A stretch of 35,851 nt of DNA from Prochlorococcus sp. AG-676-M04 (GTDB lineage: Bacteria > Cyanobacteriota > Cyanobacteriia > PCC-6307 > Cyanobiaceae), in the NCBI GenBank assembly GCA_003210895.1, contig QCUB01000013.1:1-35851 (forward strand), read 5' to 3'. The first letter of the stretch is position 1; the number at the start of each line of letters is the position of its first letter. The translations under genes and the position numbers were made by a program. This document shows, piece by piece, positions 26,686-33,999 of the stretch. A model generated the notes under the pieces. That model was not told where the DNA came from and did not search any database. It saw nothing but the letters and a program-made list of their open reading frames with translations.

Positions 26686-27126
26686 ATGACTTCCTCAAAA
26701 AAACCTTCCAAGAATACTTCAGCTAACAATAATTTGTATGCAATAGCTGAGACTTCTGGCCAACAATTCTGGTTTGAAGTTGATAAATATTACGATATTG
26801 ATAGGTTAAATTTAAAGGAAAAAGATAAATTTACCATTGATAAAATTCTCTTAATTAATGATAAAGATAATATTTCTATCGGTAAACCTTATATAAAAAA
26901 TGCAAAAATTGAACTAGAAGTTGTCTCACATAAGAGAGATAAAAAAATAATTGTGTATAAAATGCGCCCTAAAAAGAAAACCCGAAGAAAAATGGGCCAC
27001 AGACAAGAACTAACAAGAGTTATGGTAAAATCAATTTCAATATCAAAAAGTACTCTTAAATCATCTTCAAAAACTGAAGTTGCAAAAAAGAGCACTAAAC
27101 CAAAAGTCTCAAATCCCGAAAACTAA
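26686..27126 (+). CDS. rplU: 50S ribosomal protein L21
   Basis: This 146-residue protein holds the L21 core at about residues 15-118: YAIAETSGQQFWFEVDKYYDI, IGKPYIKNAKIE and the basic KMRPKKKTRRKMGHRQ segment. It is some 40 residues longer than the E. coli protein because of a Ser/Lys-rich N-terminal extension (about 13 residues) and a Lys/Ser-rich C-terminal tail of about 30. The start is ATG 26686. rpmA follows after 9 nt, the usual L21-L27 operon, and a hairpin lies just upstream. Confidence 0.96.
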   Translation: MTSSKKPSKNTSANNNLYAIAETSGQQFWFEVDKYYDIDRLNLKEKDKFTIDKILLINDKDNISIGKPYIKNAKIELEVVSHKRDKKIIVYKMRPKKKTRRKMGHRQELTRVMVKSISISKSTLKSSSKTEVAKKSTKPKVSNPEN

Positions 27127-27135
27127 TTATTACTA

Positions 27136-27396
27136 ATGGCACATAAAAAAGGTACCGGATCAACCAGAAATGGAAGAGATTCAAATTCCAAAAGACTAGG
27201 TGTCAAAGCCTATGGTGGAGAAAAAGTATCAGCAGGATCTATCATAATTCGTCAAAGAGGTACTTCTTTTTTACCAGGAATCAACGTTGGCAAAGGTAAG
27301 GATGATACACTTTTCGCACTAAAAGAGGGCACTGTAAGCTTTGACAGTATCAGAAGGAATTTAAGAAACAGAAAAAGAGTAAATATAATTCTTTAA
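27136..27396 (+). CDS. rpmA: 50S ribosomal protein L27
   Basis: This 86-residue protein starts [20 protein letters not shown], the L27 signature, with [19 protein letters not shown] following. The N-terminus reaches the peptidyl-transferase centre in bacteria and begins directly with AHKKG, so no cleavable leader is needed. The last 4 bases overlap the 3' end of the convergent methyltransferase gene. Confidence 0.97.
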   Translation: MAHKKGTGSTRNGRDSNSKRLGVKAYGGEKVSAGSIIIRQRGTSFLPGINVGKGKDDTLFALKEGTVSFDSIRRNLRNRKRVNIIL

Positions 27397-28130
27397 TTTT
27401 TTTTATAAGATCTAGTCGTAATAAGAATAGGATGAAAAACTTCTATAAATTTTGATTGAAGAGTATTAAAAAATTTTTCAACAATTTGCTCATCATCAAT
27501 ATGAAATGGATATTCGTTCTTTTCTCCTTTATAAAAATACCAATTAAATAAACCAATTGAGTTGGGACCCATTATTTCATGAAAGATATCAAGCTGAAAA
27601 GCTGGATCAGATAAATGCTCTAATACATCAAGACACACAATAGTATCAAATCTAGATATTTTTGTTTCTTTAATAGTTTTGCAAAAAGTAAGCTTATCAC
27701 TTACTCCTAATTTTTTAGCCCTATGTTCAACAAAATTTCTATTTGTTTGATTAATATCAACGAAAAATACATGTTCAACATTAGGAGACATAGCATTAGC
27801 TAAGGCATGAGTGCCAATGCCTCCACCAAAATCTAGGACCAAATTTCTTGAAAATCTCTGCTGTAGTTTTAACGTATCAGAAATATAATCCTTACTTGAA
27901 ATATGCCAAGCAGCCAAATCTGCTAAGTGCTTATCTCCAACAATTTCTTTATAAAAGTCTTCAGCAGCACTTAAATTATTTCCAGGATGAAGATTTGCCA
28001 AATCCATCTTTGCATTTTCCAGAAATCGATCTAAATCAACTTCTTCAATCAATAAGAATTCCATTAAGTGTGATTTCAAATCAAAAGCATTATCTATAAA
28101 TTCTTTTAATATAAAATCATCTTTTTTCAA
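27393..28130 (-). CDS. SAM-dependent methyltransferase, substrate unknown
   Basis: This 245-residue protein has a helical N-terminal region (about 1-90) followed by a Rossmann-type methyltransferase domain. Motif I is [14 protein letters not shown], an acidic motif II appears as [10 protein letters not shown], and the post-motif [11 protein letters not shown] resembles the Ubi/COQ or type 11/12 group. No residue pattern identifies the substrate. It diverges from truB across 77 nt and overlaps the end of rpmA by 4 nt. It probably has its own promoter in the gap with truB. Confidence 0.8.
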   Translation of the reverse strand: MKKDDFILKEFIDNAFDLKSHLMEFLLIEEVDLDRFLENAKMDLANLHPGNNLSAAEDFYKEIVGDKHLADLAAWHISSKDYISDTLKLQQRFSRNLVLDFGGGIGTHALANAMSPNVEHVFFVDINQTNRNFVEHRAKKLGVSDKLTFCKTIKETKISRFDTIVCLDVLEHLSDPAFQLDIFHEIMGPNSIGLFNWYFYKGEKNEYPFHIDDEQIVEKFFNTLQSKFIEVFHPILITTRSYKKN

Positions 28131-28207
28131 TTTCTTACTTTAATAATTCCTTATTTAAAAATAATAAAATAGTAAGAAATAATTCTCATAGTAATCTTAA
28201 TATTAAA

Positions 28208-29125
28208 ATGGAAAAAAAGGATGGATTTATAGCAATAAATAAGGAGAAAGGATGTACTTCTCATGATTGCGTTAAACAAATAAGGAAATTATTAGGTATC
28301 AAAAAAGTTGGTCACACTGGGACTTTAGATCCCCAGGTAACAGGTACTTTACCAATAGCCATAGGAAGTGCCACAAAATTTATTCAATATTTACCTCAAG
28401 ACAAAACCTATATTGGACAAATCCAATTAGGAATAAGAACAAAAACTGATGATATGCAAGGCGAAATAATTAATAAAAAAAATTGGCCTATTTTGAGCAA
28501 TAAGCAATTAGATAAATATTTAAATAACTTCAGAGGGATTATCCAACAAATACCTCCAAAAGTATCAAGCGTTCACGTTAATGGAGAAAGAGCATATAAA
28601 AAAGCTTTGCAGAATGAGGAATTTGAATTACAGCCAAGAGAAGTAGAAATAAAAGAATTAGTTCTAAAAAAATGGGACCAAGCTAATGGAATATTAGAAA
28701 TAAAAGTTTCATGTACCTCAGGTACTTACATAAGATCCATTGCTAGAGATTTGGGTCAAGTCTTAGATTCAGAAGGATGTTTATTGAACCTTAAAAGAAT
28801 TTCAGCTTGTGGATTCCATGAGAAACATTCTATAAAGATATCTGATCTAAGTGATCTTAGTAACAAAAATGCGCCTTTTATTATTCCTACAATTTTAGCT
28901 TTAGATCATATTTCAACACTAGTTTTAACTAATCAAGAAGAAATTAACTTTTGGCAAACAGGAAGAGCTATTAAATTCGACCCTAATAATTTTGTTAAAA
29001 GCTGCTCATTTGATTACAAAAAGCCAATAAAAATTATTGACAATAAGAAACTCCTTTTAGGAATAGGTTTTATGAATGAAGCAAAAACTCAATTACATCC
29101 CAAATTAGTTCTTAATGCAAAATAG
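28208..29125 (+). CDS. truB: tRNA pseudouridine(55) synthase
   Basis: This 305-residue enzyme makes pseudouridine at position 55 of the T-loop in nearly all tRNAs. The N-terminal [15 protein letters not shown] and the catalytic motif [13 protein letters not shown] with nucleophile D41 are intact; [22 protein letters not shown] and [19 protein letters not shown] [15 protein letters not shown] follow in the expected order. Length is normal. The stop lies 4 nt from the opposing SpoIID-gene stop. Confidence 0.95.
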   Translation: MEKKDGFIAINKEKGCTSHDCVKQIRKLLGIKKVGHTGTLDPQVTGTLPIAIGSATKFIQYLPQDKTYIGQIQLGIRTKTDDMQGEIINKKNWPILSNKQLDKYLNNFRGIIQQIPPKVSSVHVNGERAYKKALQNEEFELQPREVEIKELVLKKWDQANGILEIKVSCTSGTYIRSIARDLGQVLDSEGCLLNLKRISACGFHEKHSIKISDLSDLSNKNAPFIIPTILALDHISTLVLTNQEEINFWQTGRAIKFDPNNFVKSCSFDYKKPIKIIDNKKLLLGIGFMNEAKTQLHPKLVLNAK

Positions 29126-29129
29126 TTTT

Positions 29130-30515
29130 TTATAAAAAATACTTTTTAAAAGGTTTTATTTTAACCCCCTTATAAAAATGTTTCAAAATTTCTTCAGCTT
29201 TTTCTCCTTTGGTAGCCATATATCTCGCACCCCATTGACTCATCCCTACACCATGTCCCGATCCTCTTCCAAAAATTAACAAAGTTTTTTCTAAATTTGA
29301 TAATGTATTAAGGGTATTTCTTGGAATTAATAATCTTTGATTTACATTAATTAATGAAGCATCTTTAATATTATTTAAGGCTACTATTTCATTAACATTT
29401 ACATTGTTTTGAAAAGCAATATCAATTAAACGCTCACCCGCTTTGACAATATGGGTTATAGGTTCATTTTCTAAATTATTGGTTGATAATAGTTTACGAT
29501 TCTTATTATTTGATTCAGTTGCATTATCTTCAATAAATTTAAATCTTACTAAAGTACTTTTAAGATTCATTATTTTTCTAATATCAACCCCTGATATTTG
29601 ATCAGAACCATAATTTCCAAAAAGTTTTACATTTTTTACTCTTCCAGTATTAGTTATATTTAAAATCTCAATTTTTTTTATTCCTCCAATACTTGGAAAT
29701 AATTTTTGTAATTCTCTATTTGAGAATTTTTTCTGCCATGCAAGTTTTGGATTATTTTTATCAAAATCTTTAACGCTAGATAAATAAGGAAATTCATTCT
29801 TCCAGACATCTTGACTATTTTCTGTCATACCTCCTGAACTACTATGAAATAGGGCATTAATCAATTTATTTTTATATGTCAAAACTAACGATTTTGTACT
29901 TCTTACTGCCCTTGTTGTTTTATATGTTCTTGATTCCAACCCATTATAAACTTGATTTTTCTGAGTAGAGTCAATATCATAAATCATATTCCCTTTCTGT
30001 TTTAACGCATAAGTCCTTGAAGCAATAGCCTGAGCTTTTAATGCCTCTAAAGGCCATTTTGCTGGCATTTCTGAGCCAACTACACTACTCAGATACTTCT
30101 CAATCCCTAGGATATTAATCACTAATATCTGAGAATCATGAACTAATAGATTTAATATCCCTGAATATCTTTTCTGACCAACCCAAATACCTCTGCCATC
30201 AGAAGATTTAACTACGATTTTTGCTTTATTTTTTAAATCATATATTTTTTGTTTATTCTTATCAAAAAATATTATTGTTTTATTACTTTCACTTTTTAAA
30301 GTTAAACCTTTGATTTTTTTATTTGAGAATTTTTGTCCTTTGATAATTAATGGAATTGATCTATCTGATCTTATCCTTAAATTCTTGTTTTTTGATATTA
30401 GAACTCTGATTAATGGCTCTCTAGAGGCATATACGGTTTGCTTCTGAAAAAAACTAAAAACGATAATGCCTATCAAACAAAATTTATGAGAATTTTTTAT
30501 AAATTTAAAAACCAC
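29130..30515 (-). CDS. SpoIID/LytB-domain protein with an inserted LysM
   Basis: This 461-residue exported protein begins at GTG 30515 with a signal peptide (cleavage near residue 30, QTVYAS). The SpoIID/LytB domain (about 35-340) carries SEMPAKWPLEALKAQAIASR with the conserved E149. A LysM-type segment (about 355-400: VKAGERLIDIAFQ, NEIVALNNI, QRLLIPRN) then interrupts the domain, which resumes with GRGSGHGVGMSQWG at 416-429 and the C-terminal helix. SpoIID proteins cut denuded glycan in sporulating bacteria; the non-sporulating cyanobacterial role is likely peptidoglycan remodelling, inferred from family and LysM. It diverges from rnz across an 88-nt gap. Confidence 0.85.
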   Translation of the reverse strand: MVFKFIKNSHKFCLIGIIVFSFFQKQTVYASREPLIRVLISKNKNLRIRSDRSIPLIIKGQKFSNKKIKGLTLKSESNKTIIFFDKNKQKIYDLKNKAKIVVKSSDGRGIWVGQKRYSGILNLLVHDSQILVINILGIEKYLSSVVGSEMPAKWPLEALKAQAIASRTYALKQKGNMIYDIDSTQKNQVYNGLESRTYKTTRAVRSTKSLVLTYKNKLINALFHSSSGGMTENSQDVWKNEFPYLSSVKDFDKNNPKLAWQKKFSNRELQKLFPSIGGIKKIEILNITNTGRVKNVKLFGNYGSDQISGVDIRKIMNLKSTLVRFKFIEDNATESNNKNRKLLSTNNLENEPITHIVKAGERLIDIAFQNNVNVNEIVALNNIKDASLINVNQRLLIPRNTLNTLSNLEKTLLIFGRGSGHGVGMSQWGARYMATKGEKAEEILKHFYKGVKIKPFKKYFL

Positions 30516-30603
30516 TATGTTTGAAAAACAAATTTTGTATTTGCCTAAGTTTGACTAAAAGTCTAAATTAATTCTAGAAATCAAAATAAAAATATTAATA
30601 TAA

Positions 30604-31542
30604 GTGAACATTACTTTCTTGGGAACAAGTTCAGGAGTCCCCACCTTAACAAGGAATGTTTCTTCCTTAGCCCTTAAATTATCTCAAACTGCTGAAGTAT
30701 GGCTTTTTGATTGCGGAGAAGGAACACAGCATCAACTAATGAAGAGCAATATTAAATCTTCACAAATCAAAAAAATATTTATTACTCATATGCATGGTGA
30801 TCATATTTATGGTTTACCTGGCCTTTTGGCTACATTAGGGTTATCAGGGAATAGCAATGGTATTGAGATTTATGGTCCTTCAGAGTTAAGAAGTTTTGTA
30901 ATTTCTGCACTTAATAGTAGCTATTGCAAATTGTCATTTCCTTTGCATTTTATAGCAGTTGAAGATTTCGCTTCATTAAATAAAGTTTTATTTGAAAGCG
31001 ATAAAATAGAAGTTCGTTCTGCTTGTCTCAAGCATAGACTACCTGCTTATGGTTATCGCGTTAGCGAAAAAGATAAGCCAGGGATATTCGATGTCAAAAA
31101 AGCAAAAGATTTTGAAATACCTCCTGGGCCAATATATTCAGAATTACAAGAAGGTAAAACAATTGAATTAAAAGATGGCAGAATTTTGAATGGGCAGGAC
31201 TTCTGTGGTCCCCCTAGAAAAGGTGCAAGCTTTGTTTATTGTACTGATACTGTTTTTAGCGAATCAGCTGTAAATCTATCCAAAAATGCTGATTTATTAG
31301 TCCATGAATCTACATTTTCAAAAGAAGATGAAAAAATGGCATATGAAAAATTACATTCGACAACAATAATGGCCGCAAAAACTGCACTTTTGTCTAACGC
31401 AAAGAAACTAATCATCACACATTTTAGTCCAAGATATACTCAAAGAAGTCCAATCAAGCCAATCGATTTGCTAAAAGAAGCACAAAATATCTTTCCTAAT
31501 ACTTATCTCGCAAAAGATTTTTTAACTGCCGAAATTAGATAA
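30604..31542 (+). CDS. rnz: Ribonuclease Z
   Basis: This 312-residue metallo-beta-lactamase-fold endonuclease cuts the 3' trailer of tRNA precursors. It starts at GTG 30604 with MNITFLGTSSGVPT, and the zinc motif HMHGDH is at 62-67. Further ligands appear in KHRLPAYGYR, YCTDTVFSE and THFSPRY. Because the tRNA in this window lacks encoded CCA, RNase Z is the expected processing enzyme. A hairpin-rich gap leads to the pentapeptide gene. Confidence 0.95.
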   Translation: MNITFLGTSSGVPTLTRNVSSLALKLSQTAEVWLFDCGEGTQHQLMKSNIKSSQIKKIFITHMHGDHIYGLPGLLATLGLSGNSNGIEIYGPSELRSFVISALNSSYCKLSFPLHFIAVEDFASLNKVLFESDKIEVRSACLKHRLPAYGYRVSEKDKPGIFDVKKAKDFEIPPGPIYSELQEGKTIELKDGRILNGQDFCGPPRKGASFVYCTDTVFSESAVNLSKNADLLVHESTFSKEDEKMAYEKLHSTTIMAAKTALLSNAKKLIITHFSPRYTQRSPIKPIDLLKEAQNIFPNTYLAKDFLTAEIR

Positions 31543-31585
31543 ACTGCAACAGTTCGTGAGCAGTAGGGTTGTAAATGACCAACCC
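31542..31585 (+). promoter_or_regulatory. Pair of hairpins between rnz and the pentapeptide gene
   Basis: AACTG/CAGTT (31542-31546 with 31550-31554) competes with ACTGC/GCAGT (31543-31547 with 31560-31564). A separate 6-bp stem GGGTTG/CAACCC (31566-31571 with 31580-31585) follows. No T-run comes after either, so they do not look like terminators, and they sit 16-60 nt before the pentapeptide ATG. A leader function is inferred only. Confidence 0.4.
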
Positions 31586-31601
31586 ATGAAATAATAGTCA
31601 T

Positions 31602-32180
31602 ATGGTTTTTTTTAATTTGATGTCGATCGAAATGGTTTCTATTTTTTCATCACTAAACAAGTCTTTCAAAAGACTTCTTATTTTTCTTCCATTGATTATT
31701 GGTTTACTTCTTAATCCAATCTCTGCAAATGCACTTTATCCAAGTGATCCTTCATCGGTAGATGGATTGAAAGAAGATCTTCATGGTGCAGATCTTCAAA
31801 ATAATGAATATGTAAAATATGATTTATCTAATCAAGATTTAGGCGAAGCCAACCTACAAGGTGCCTATATGAGCGTAACAACTGCCAAGAACTCTAGTTT
31901 CAAAGGCGCAAACATGAAAGATCTTATTGCTTATGCCGTACGTTTTGATAATGCTGATTTATCAGATGCAAATCTTACAAATGGAGAGCTAATGAAAAGT
32001 GTTTTTAATGGGGCAACTATAGACGGAACAGACTTTACTGACGCCAATCTTGATCTTTCTGAGAGGAAATCATTATGTGAGAGAGCCACAGGTACTAATT
32101 CAAAAACTGGCGTGGATACAGTTGACAGTCTTGAATGCTCAGGTTTAAGAGGTTATATGCCTCCAAAACCAAAAGCTTAA
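31602..32180 (+). CDS. Lumenal pentapeptide-repeat protein
   Basis: This is 192 residues from ATG 31602; in-frame ATGs at 31620 and 31632 are equally possible starts because none has a clear ribosome binding site. A signal sequence (hydrophobic core LLIFLPLIIGLLL, then ISANALYP) predicts export to the thylakoid lumen or periplasm. A right-handed quadrilateral beta-helix of A(D/N)LXX pentapeptides covers about residues 60-155, and the C-terminal tail has two cysteines (SLCERATG, LECSGLRGYMPP) in a pattern seen in cyanobacterial and plant lumen pentapeptide proteins. Precise function is unknown. A strong terminator follows at 32214-32240. Confidence 0.9.
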   Translation: MVFFNLMSIEMVSIFSSLNKSFKRLLIFLPLIIGLLLNPISANALYPSDPSSVDGLKEDLHGADLQNNEYVKYDLSNQDLGEANLQGAYMSVTTAKNSSFKGANMKDLIAYAVRFDNADLSDANLTNGELMKSVFNGATIDGTDFTDANLDLSERKSLCERATGTNSKTGVDTVDSLECSGLRGYMPPKPKA

Positions 32181-32189
32181 AAAAATACT

Positions 32190-32555
32190 TTAAATACTTT
32201 CTGGCAACACATTACCAGGTTCTTTTGAGCCTGGTTTTTTGCTGTACCACCATTCTTGAATTTCTGAAGAAAACTTCTTTGAGAATAGTGTTATTACCGT
32301 CTCTACAGGTTTTGATCCTGGTTCTAAAATTTGAACTGAATACGATGGACATTTCCTTGAGGCCATATCTGCTACAAATCTAGCTCCTATTCTTCTCCAA
32401 CTTGGCTCTTTACTGCGCCAGGCAAGCCTAGAACAAGGCCAAGGCAACTCTTCTCTGTCATATAGCCTGCAACATGGGCCAATCACTTTATAACTGAATT
32501 GACCACCGTAACTTGATTGGATTGCACCGGTTTTAAAAAATTCAAATTTATTCAT
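32190..32555 (-). CDS. Conserved-looking protein with a Cys-rich N-terminal half, unknown function
   Basis: This 121-residue protein has no recognised domain. It is rich in Trp, Arg and Pro, with four cysteines (C28, C29, C41 and C69) and GPCCRLYDREELPWPC as the most distinctive block; these could bind a metal or cluster, but that is speculation. No signal peptide or membrane segment is seen. The start at ATG 32555 lies only 7 nt after the T-run of the petF terminator, and its 3' end overlaps the pentapeptide-gene terminator on the other strand. Confidence 0.68.
   Translation of the reverse strand: MNKFEFFKTGAIQSSYGGQFSYKVIGPCCRLYDREELPWPCSRLAWRSKEPSWRRIGARFVADMASRKCPSYSVQILEPGSKPVETVITLFSKKFSSEIQEWWYSKKPGSKEPGNVLPESI
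32214..32240 (+). terminator. Strong terminator of the pentapeptide gene
   Basis: ACCAGG/CCTGGT (32214-32219 with 32230-32235) extends inward by TTC/GAG (one G-U pair) to a TTTT loop, making a 9-bp stem. T 32235-32240 follow. It lies 34 nt past the pentapeptide stop. The same bases encode PGSKEPG near the C-terminus of the opposite-strand gene. Confidence 0.9.
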
Positions 32556-32562
32556 TTATCGC

Positions 32563-32592
32563 AAAAAAAAAGCCACCTCATATGAGAATGGC
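32563..32592 (-). terminator. Terminator downstream of petF
   Basis: On the minus strand GCCA/TGGC (32592-32589 with 32575-32572) encloses the near-palindrome CTCATATGAG and is followed by nine T (32571-32563). It lies 45 nt past the petF stop and just 7 nt before the start codon of the 121-residue gene. Confidence 0.85.
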
Positions 32593-32636
32593 AGAAAAAT
32601 TTTAATAAAACAACTAACTAAAGTTATTTTTTATAA

Positions 32637-32936
32637 TTAATAAAGCTCTTCTTCAGCATGAGTAGTAATTGTTACATCTGAAGATGGATATGCAACACAA
32701 GTAAGAACAAAACCAGCTTCTAATTGATCATCATCTAAAAAACTTTGGTCTGATTGATCAACAGTACCTGATGTGATCTTACCTGCACATGTAGAACAAG
32801 CTCCTGCTCTACAAGAGTATGGCAGATCAACACCTTGTTCTTCAGCAGCATCTAAAATGTACTGATCATCAGGTACTTCAATCGTAGAATTGAGACCTTC
32901 ACTTTCACTAATAAGTGTAACTTTGTAAGAAGCCAT
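32637..32936 (-). CDS. petF: Plant-type [2Fe-2S] ferredoxin
   Basis: This 99-residue soluble electron carrier accepts electrons from photosystem I and passes them to FNR, nitrite reductase and other partners. All four cluster ligands are present (C42, C47, C50, C80) in the [12 protein letters not shown] and LTCVAYP motifs, and the surface is acidic with a typical EEELY C-terminus. Length is that of the main photosynthetic ferredoxin. It has its own terminator at 32563-32592 and a 144-nt upstream gap with a direct repeat and an inverted repeat, so it is probably monocistronic. Confidence 0.95.
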   Translation of the reverse strand: MASYKVTLISESEGLNSTIEVPDDQYILDAAEEQGVDLPYSCRAGACSTCAGKITSGTVDQSDQSFLDDDQLEAGFVLTCVAYPSSDVTITTHAEEELY

Positions 32937-32953
32937 TTAAATTAAAAATTGAT

Positions 32954-32968
32954 GGTAAAAAATTTACC
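32954..32968. repeat. Inverted repeat upstream of petF
   Basis: GGTAAA and TTTACC form a perfect 6-bp inverted repeat across 3 nt, 18-32 nt ahead of the petF ATG. It lies just downstream of a possible -10 (TATTAA on the minus strand), so it would be at the 5' end of the transcript. It may be an operator or a stabilising hairpin; spacing does not fit the NtcA consensus. Confidence 0.4.
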
Positions 32969-33004
32969 GTTAATACTTTTTTAACATTGTTTGTAAGCAT
33001 TTGT

Positions 33005-33021
33005 GTGTAAAGGGTGTAAAG
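33005..33021. repeat. Short direct repeat upstream of petF
   Basis: GTGTAAAG occurs twice with a 9-base period (33005-33012 and 33014-33021), about 70-85 nt ahead of the petF start. The position suits an activator site just upstream of a promoter. No known regulator is assigned; it could be chance in this AT-rich sequence. Confidence 0.35.
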
Positions 33022-33080
33022 AATGAAACAATGCAATGAAAAAAGGGGGTTACATTAGAAAAACTTATGTATTTGTAAGA

Positions 33081-33983
33081 TTAGGGGATTTTTTGTGCTG
33101 TAATGCACACCCAATCTTTTTTAGAAGATACATCATTTATTCGTAAATTACTAGCATTTAATAATTTAATAATTTCATCTTTTTGTGAATTCAAGATACC
33201 ACTTAAAATTACTTCTCCATCAATTTTAAGGCAATTACGAATGTCAGGGATTATGCCTTTTATAACTTCTGCAAGAATATTACATAAAATAAAATCAAAA
33301 TTTTTCAAAGTATATTTTGAAACCAACCCATCAAATGATCCTAGATATGTTTTTAAATTATCAAGATTACCAAAATTCAGCCGAAAATTAGACTCAGTAG
33401 AATTTATTGCCAGATAATCATTATCAATAGAATAAATCTTGCTAGCCCCAAAAGATCTAGCGGCAATACTTAAAATACCGCTACCTGAACCTATATCTAA
33501 TATTTTCTTGCTAGATAATGAAATCTTTTCCAATTCTTCTAAGCAAAGAGATGTCGTGGGATGACTTCCTGTACCAAAAGCTGCTCCAGGATCTATTTTG
33601 ATAACTTTCTTATTTTTATATTCCTCTGGTAATTCTAGCCAACAAGGTAAGACAAGTAAGTTATCCCCTACAAGTTCTGGTACCCAATATTTCTTCCAAC
33701 TTGATATCCAATCTTCCTGTTCAATAAGATTCCACTCAAAACAATTGGTTTGATAATTGTTTTTATCTAAAACCTCTTTAATATTTCTTACAAGTTTAAT
33801 TCTTAAACTTTCTGGCCAATTTAAATTTGGAAGCCAAATTATTACTTTTTTATTATTTTTATTATTTAATAAAATTTCAAATGCGTAACTAGATATACCT
33901 AAGTCATTTAATTTCCAAATAATAATTTCTTCTAAATTAGTTTCTATTTCAAAGGTAAGTTCATACCAATTTTTTATTTCCAT
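33081..33983 (-). CDS. prmA: Ribosomal protein L11 methyltransferase
   Basis: This 300-residue SAM-dependent enzyme methylates ribosomal protein L11. The N-terminal domain (about 1-85) presents the substrate, and the catalytic domain has [14 protein letters not shown] (131-144) and SAM motif [16 protein letters not shown] (161-175), with the family motif CNILAEVI later. The order and length match PrmA. The ATG 33983 lies 16 nt after the serA stop on the same strand, so both may be on one transcript. Confidence 0.93.
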   Translation of the reverse strand: MEIKNWYELTFEIETNLEEIIIWKLNDLGISSYAFEILLNNKNNKKVIIWLPNLNWPESLRIKLVRNIKEVLDKNNYQTNCFEWNLIEQEDWISSWKKYWVPELVGDNLLVLPCWLELPEEYKNKKVIKIDPGAAFGTGSHPTTSLCLEELEKISLSSKKILDIGSGSGILSIAARSFGASKIYSIDNDYLAINSTESNFRLNFGNLDNLKTYLGSFDGLVSKYTLKNFDFILCNILAEVIKGIIPDIRNCLKIDGEVILSGILNSQKDEIIKLLNASNLRINDVSSKKDWVCITAQKIP

Positions 33984-33999
33984 TAACTACTCAAATTAT

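Noticed and set aside
32135..32383. Plus-strand 82-codon ORF past the pentapeptide gene
   Set aside because: It overlaps the pentapeptide stop region in another frame, runs through the terminator at 32214-32240, and is antisense to the 121-residue gene; low-complexity hydrophobic translation.
32954..32968. NtcA binding site before petF
   Set aside because: GTA and TAC are separated by 7 bases, not the required 8, so it does not fit the consensus.
33103..33417. Plus-strand 104-codon ORF over prmA
   Set aside because: Antisense to the conserved C-terminal half of prmA and without recognisable sequence.
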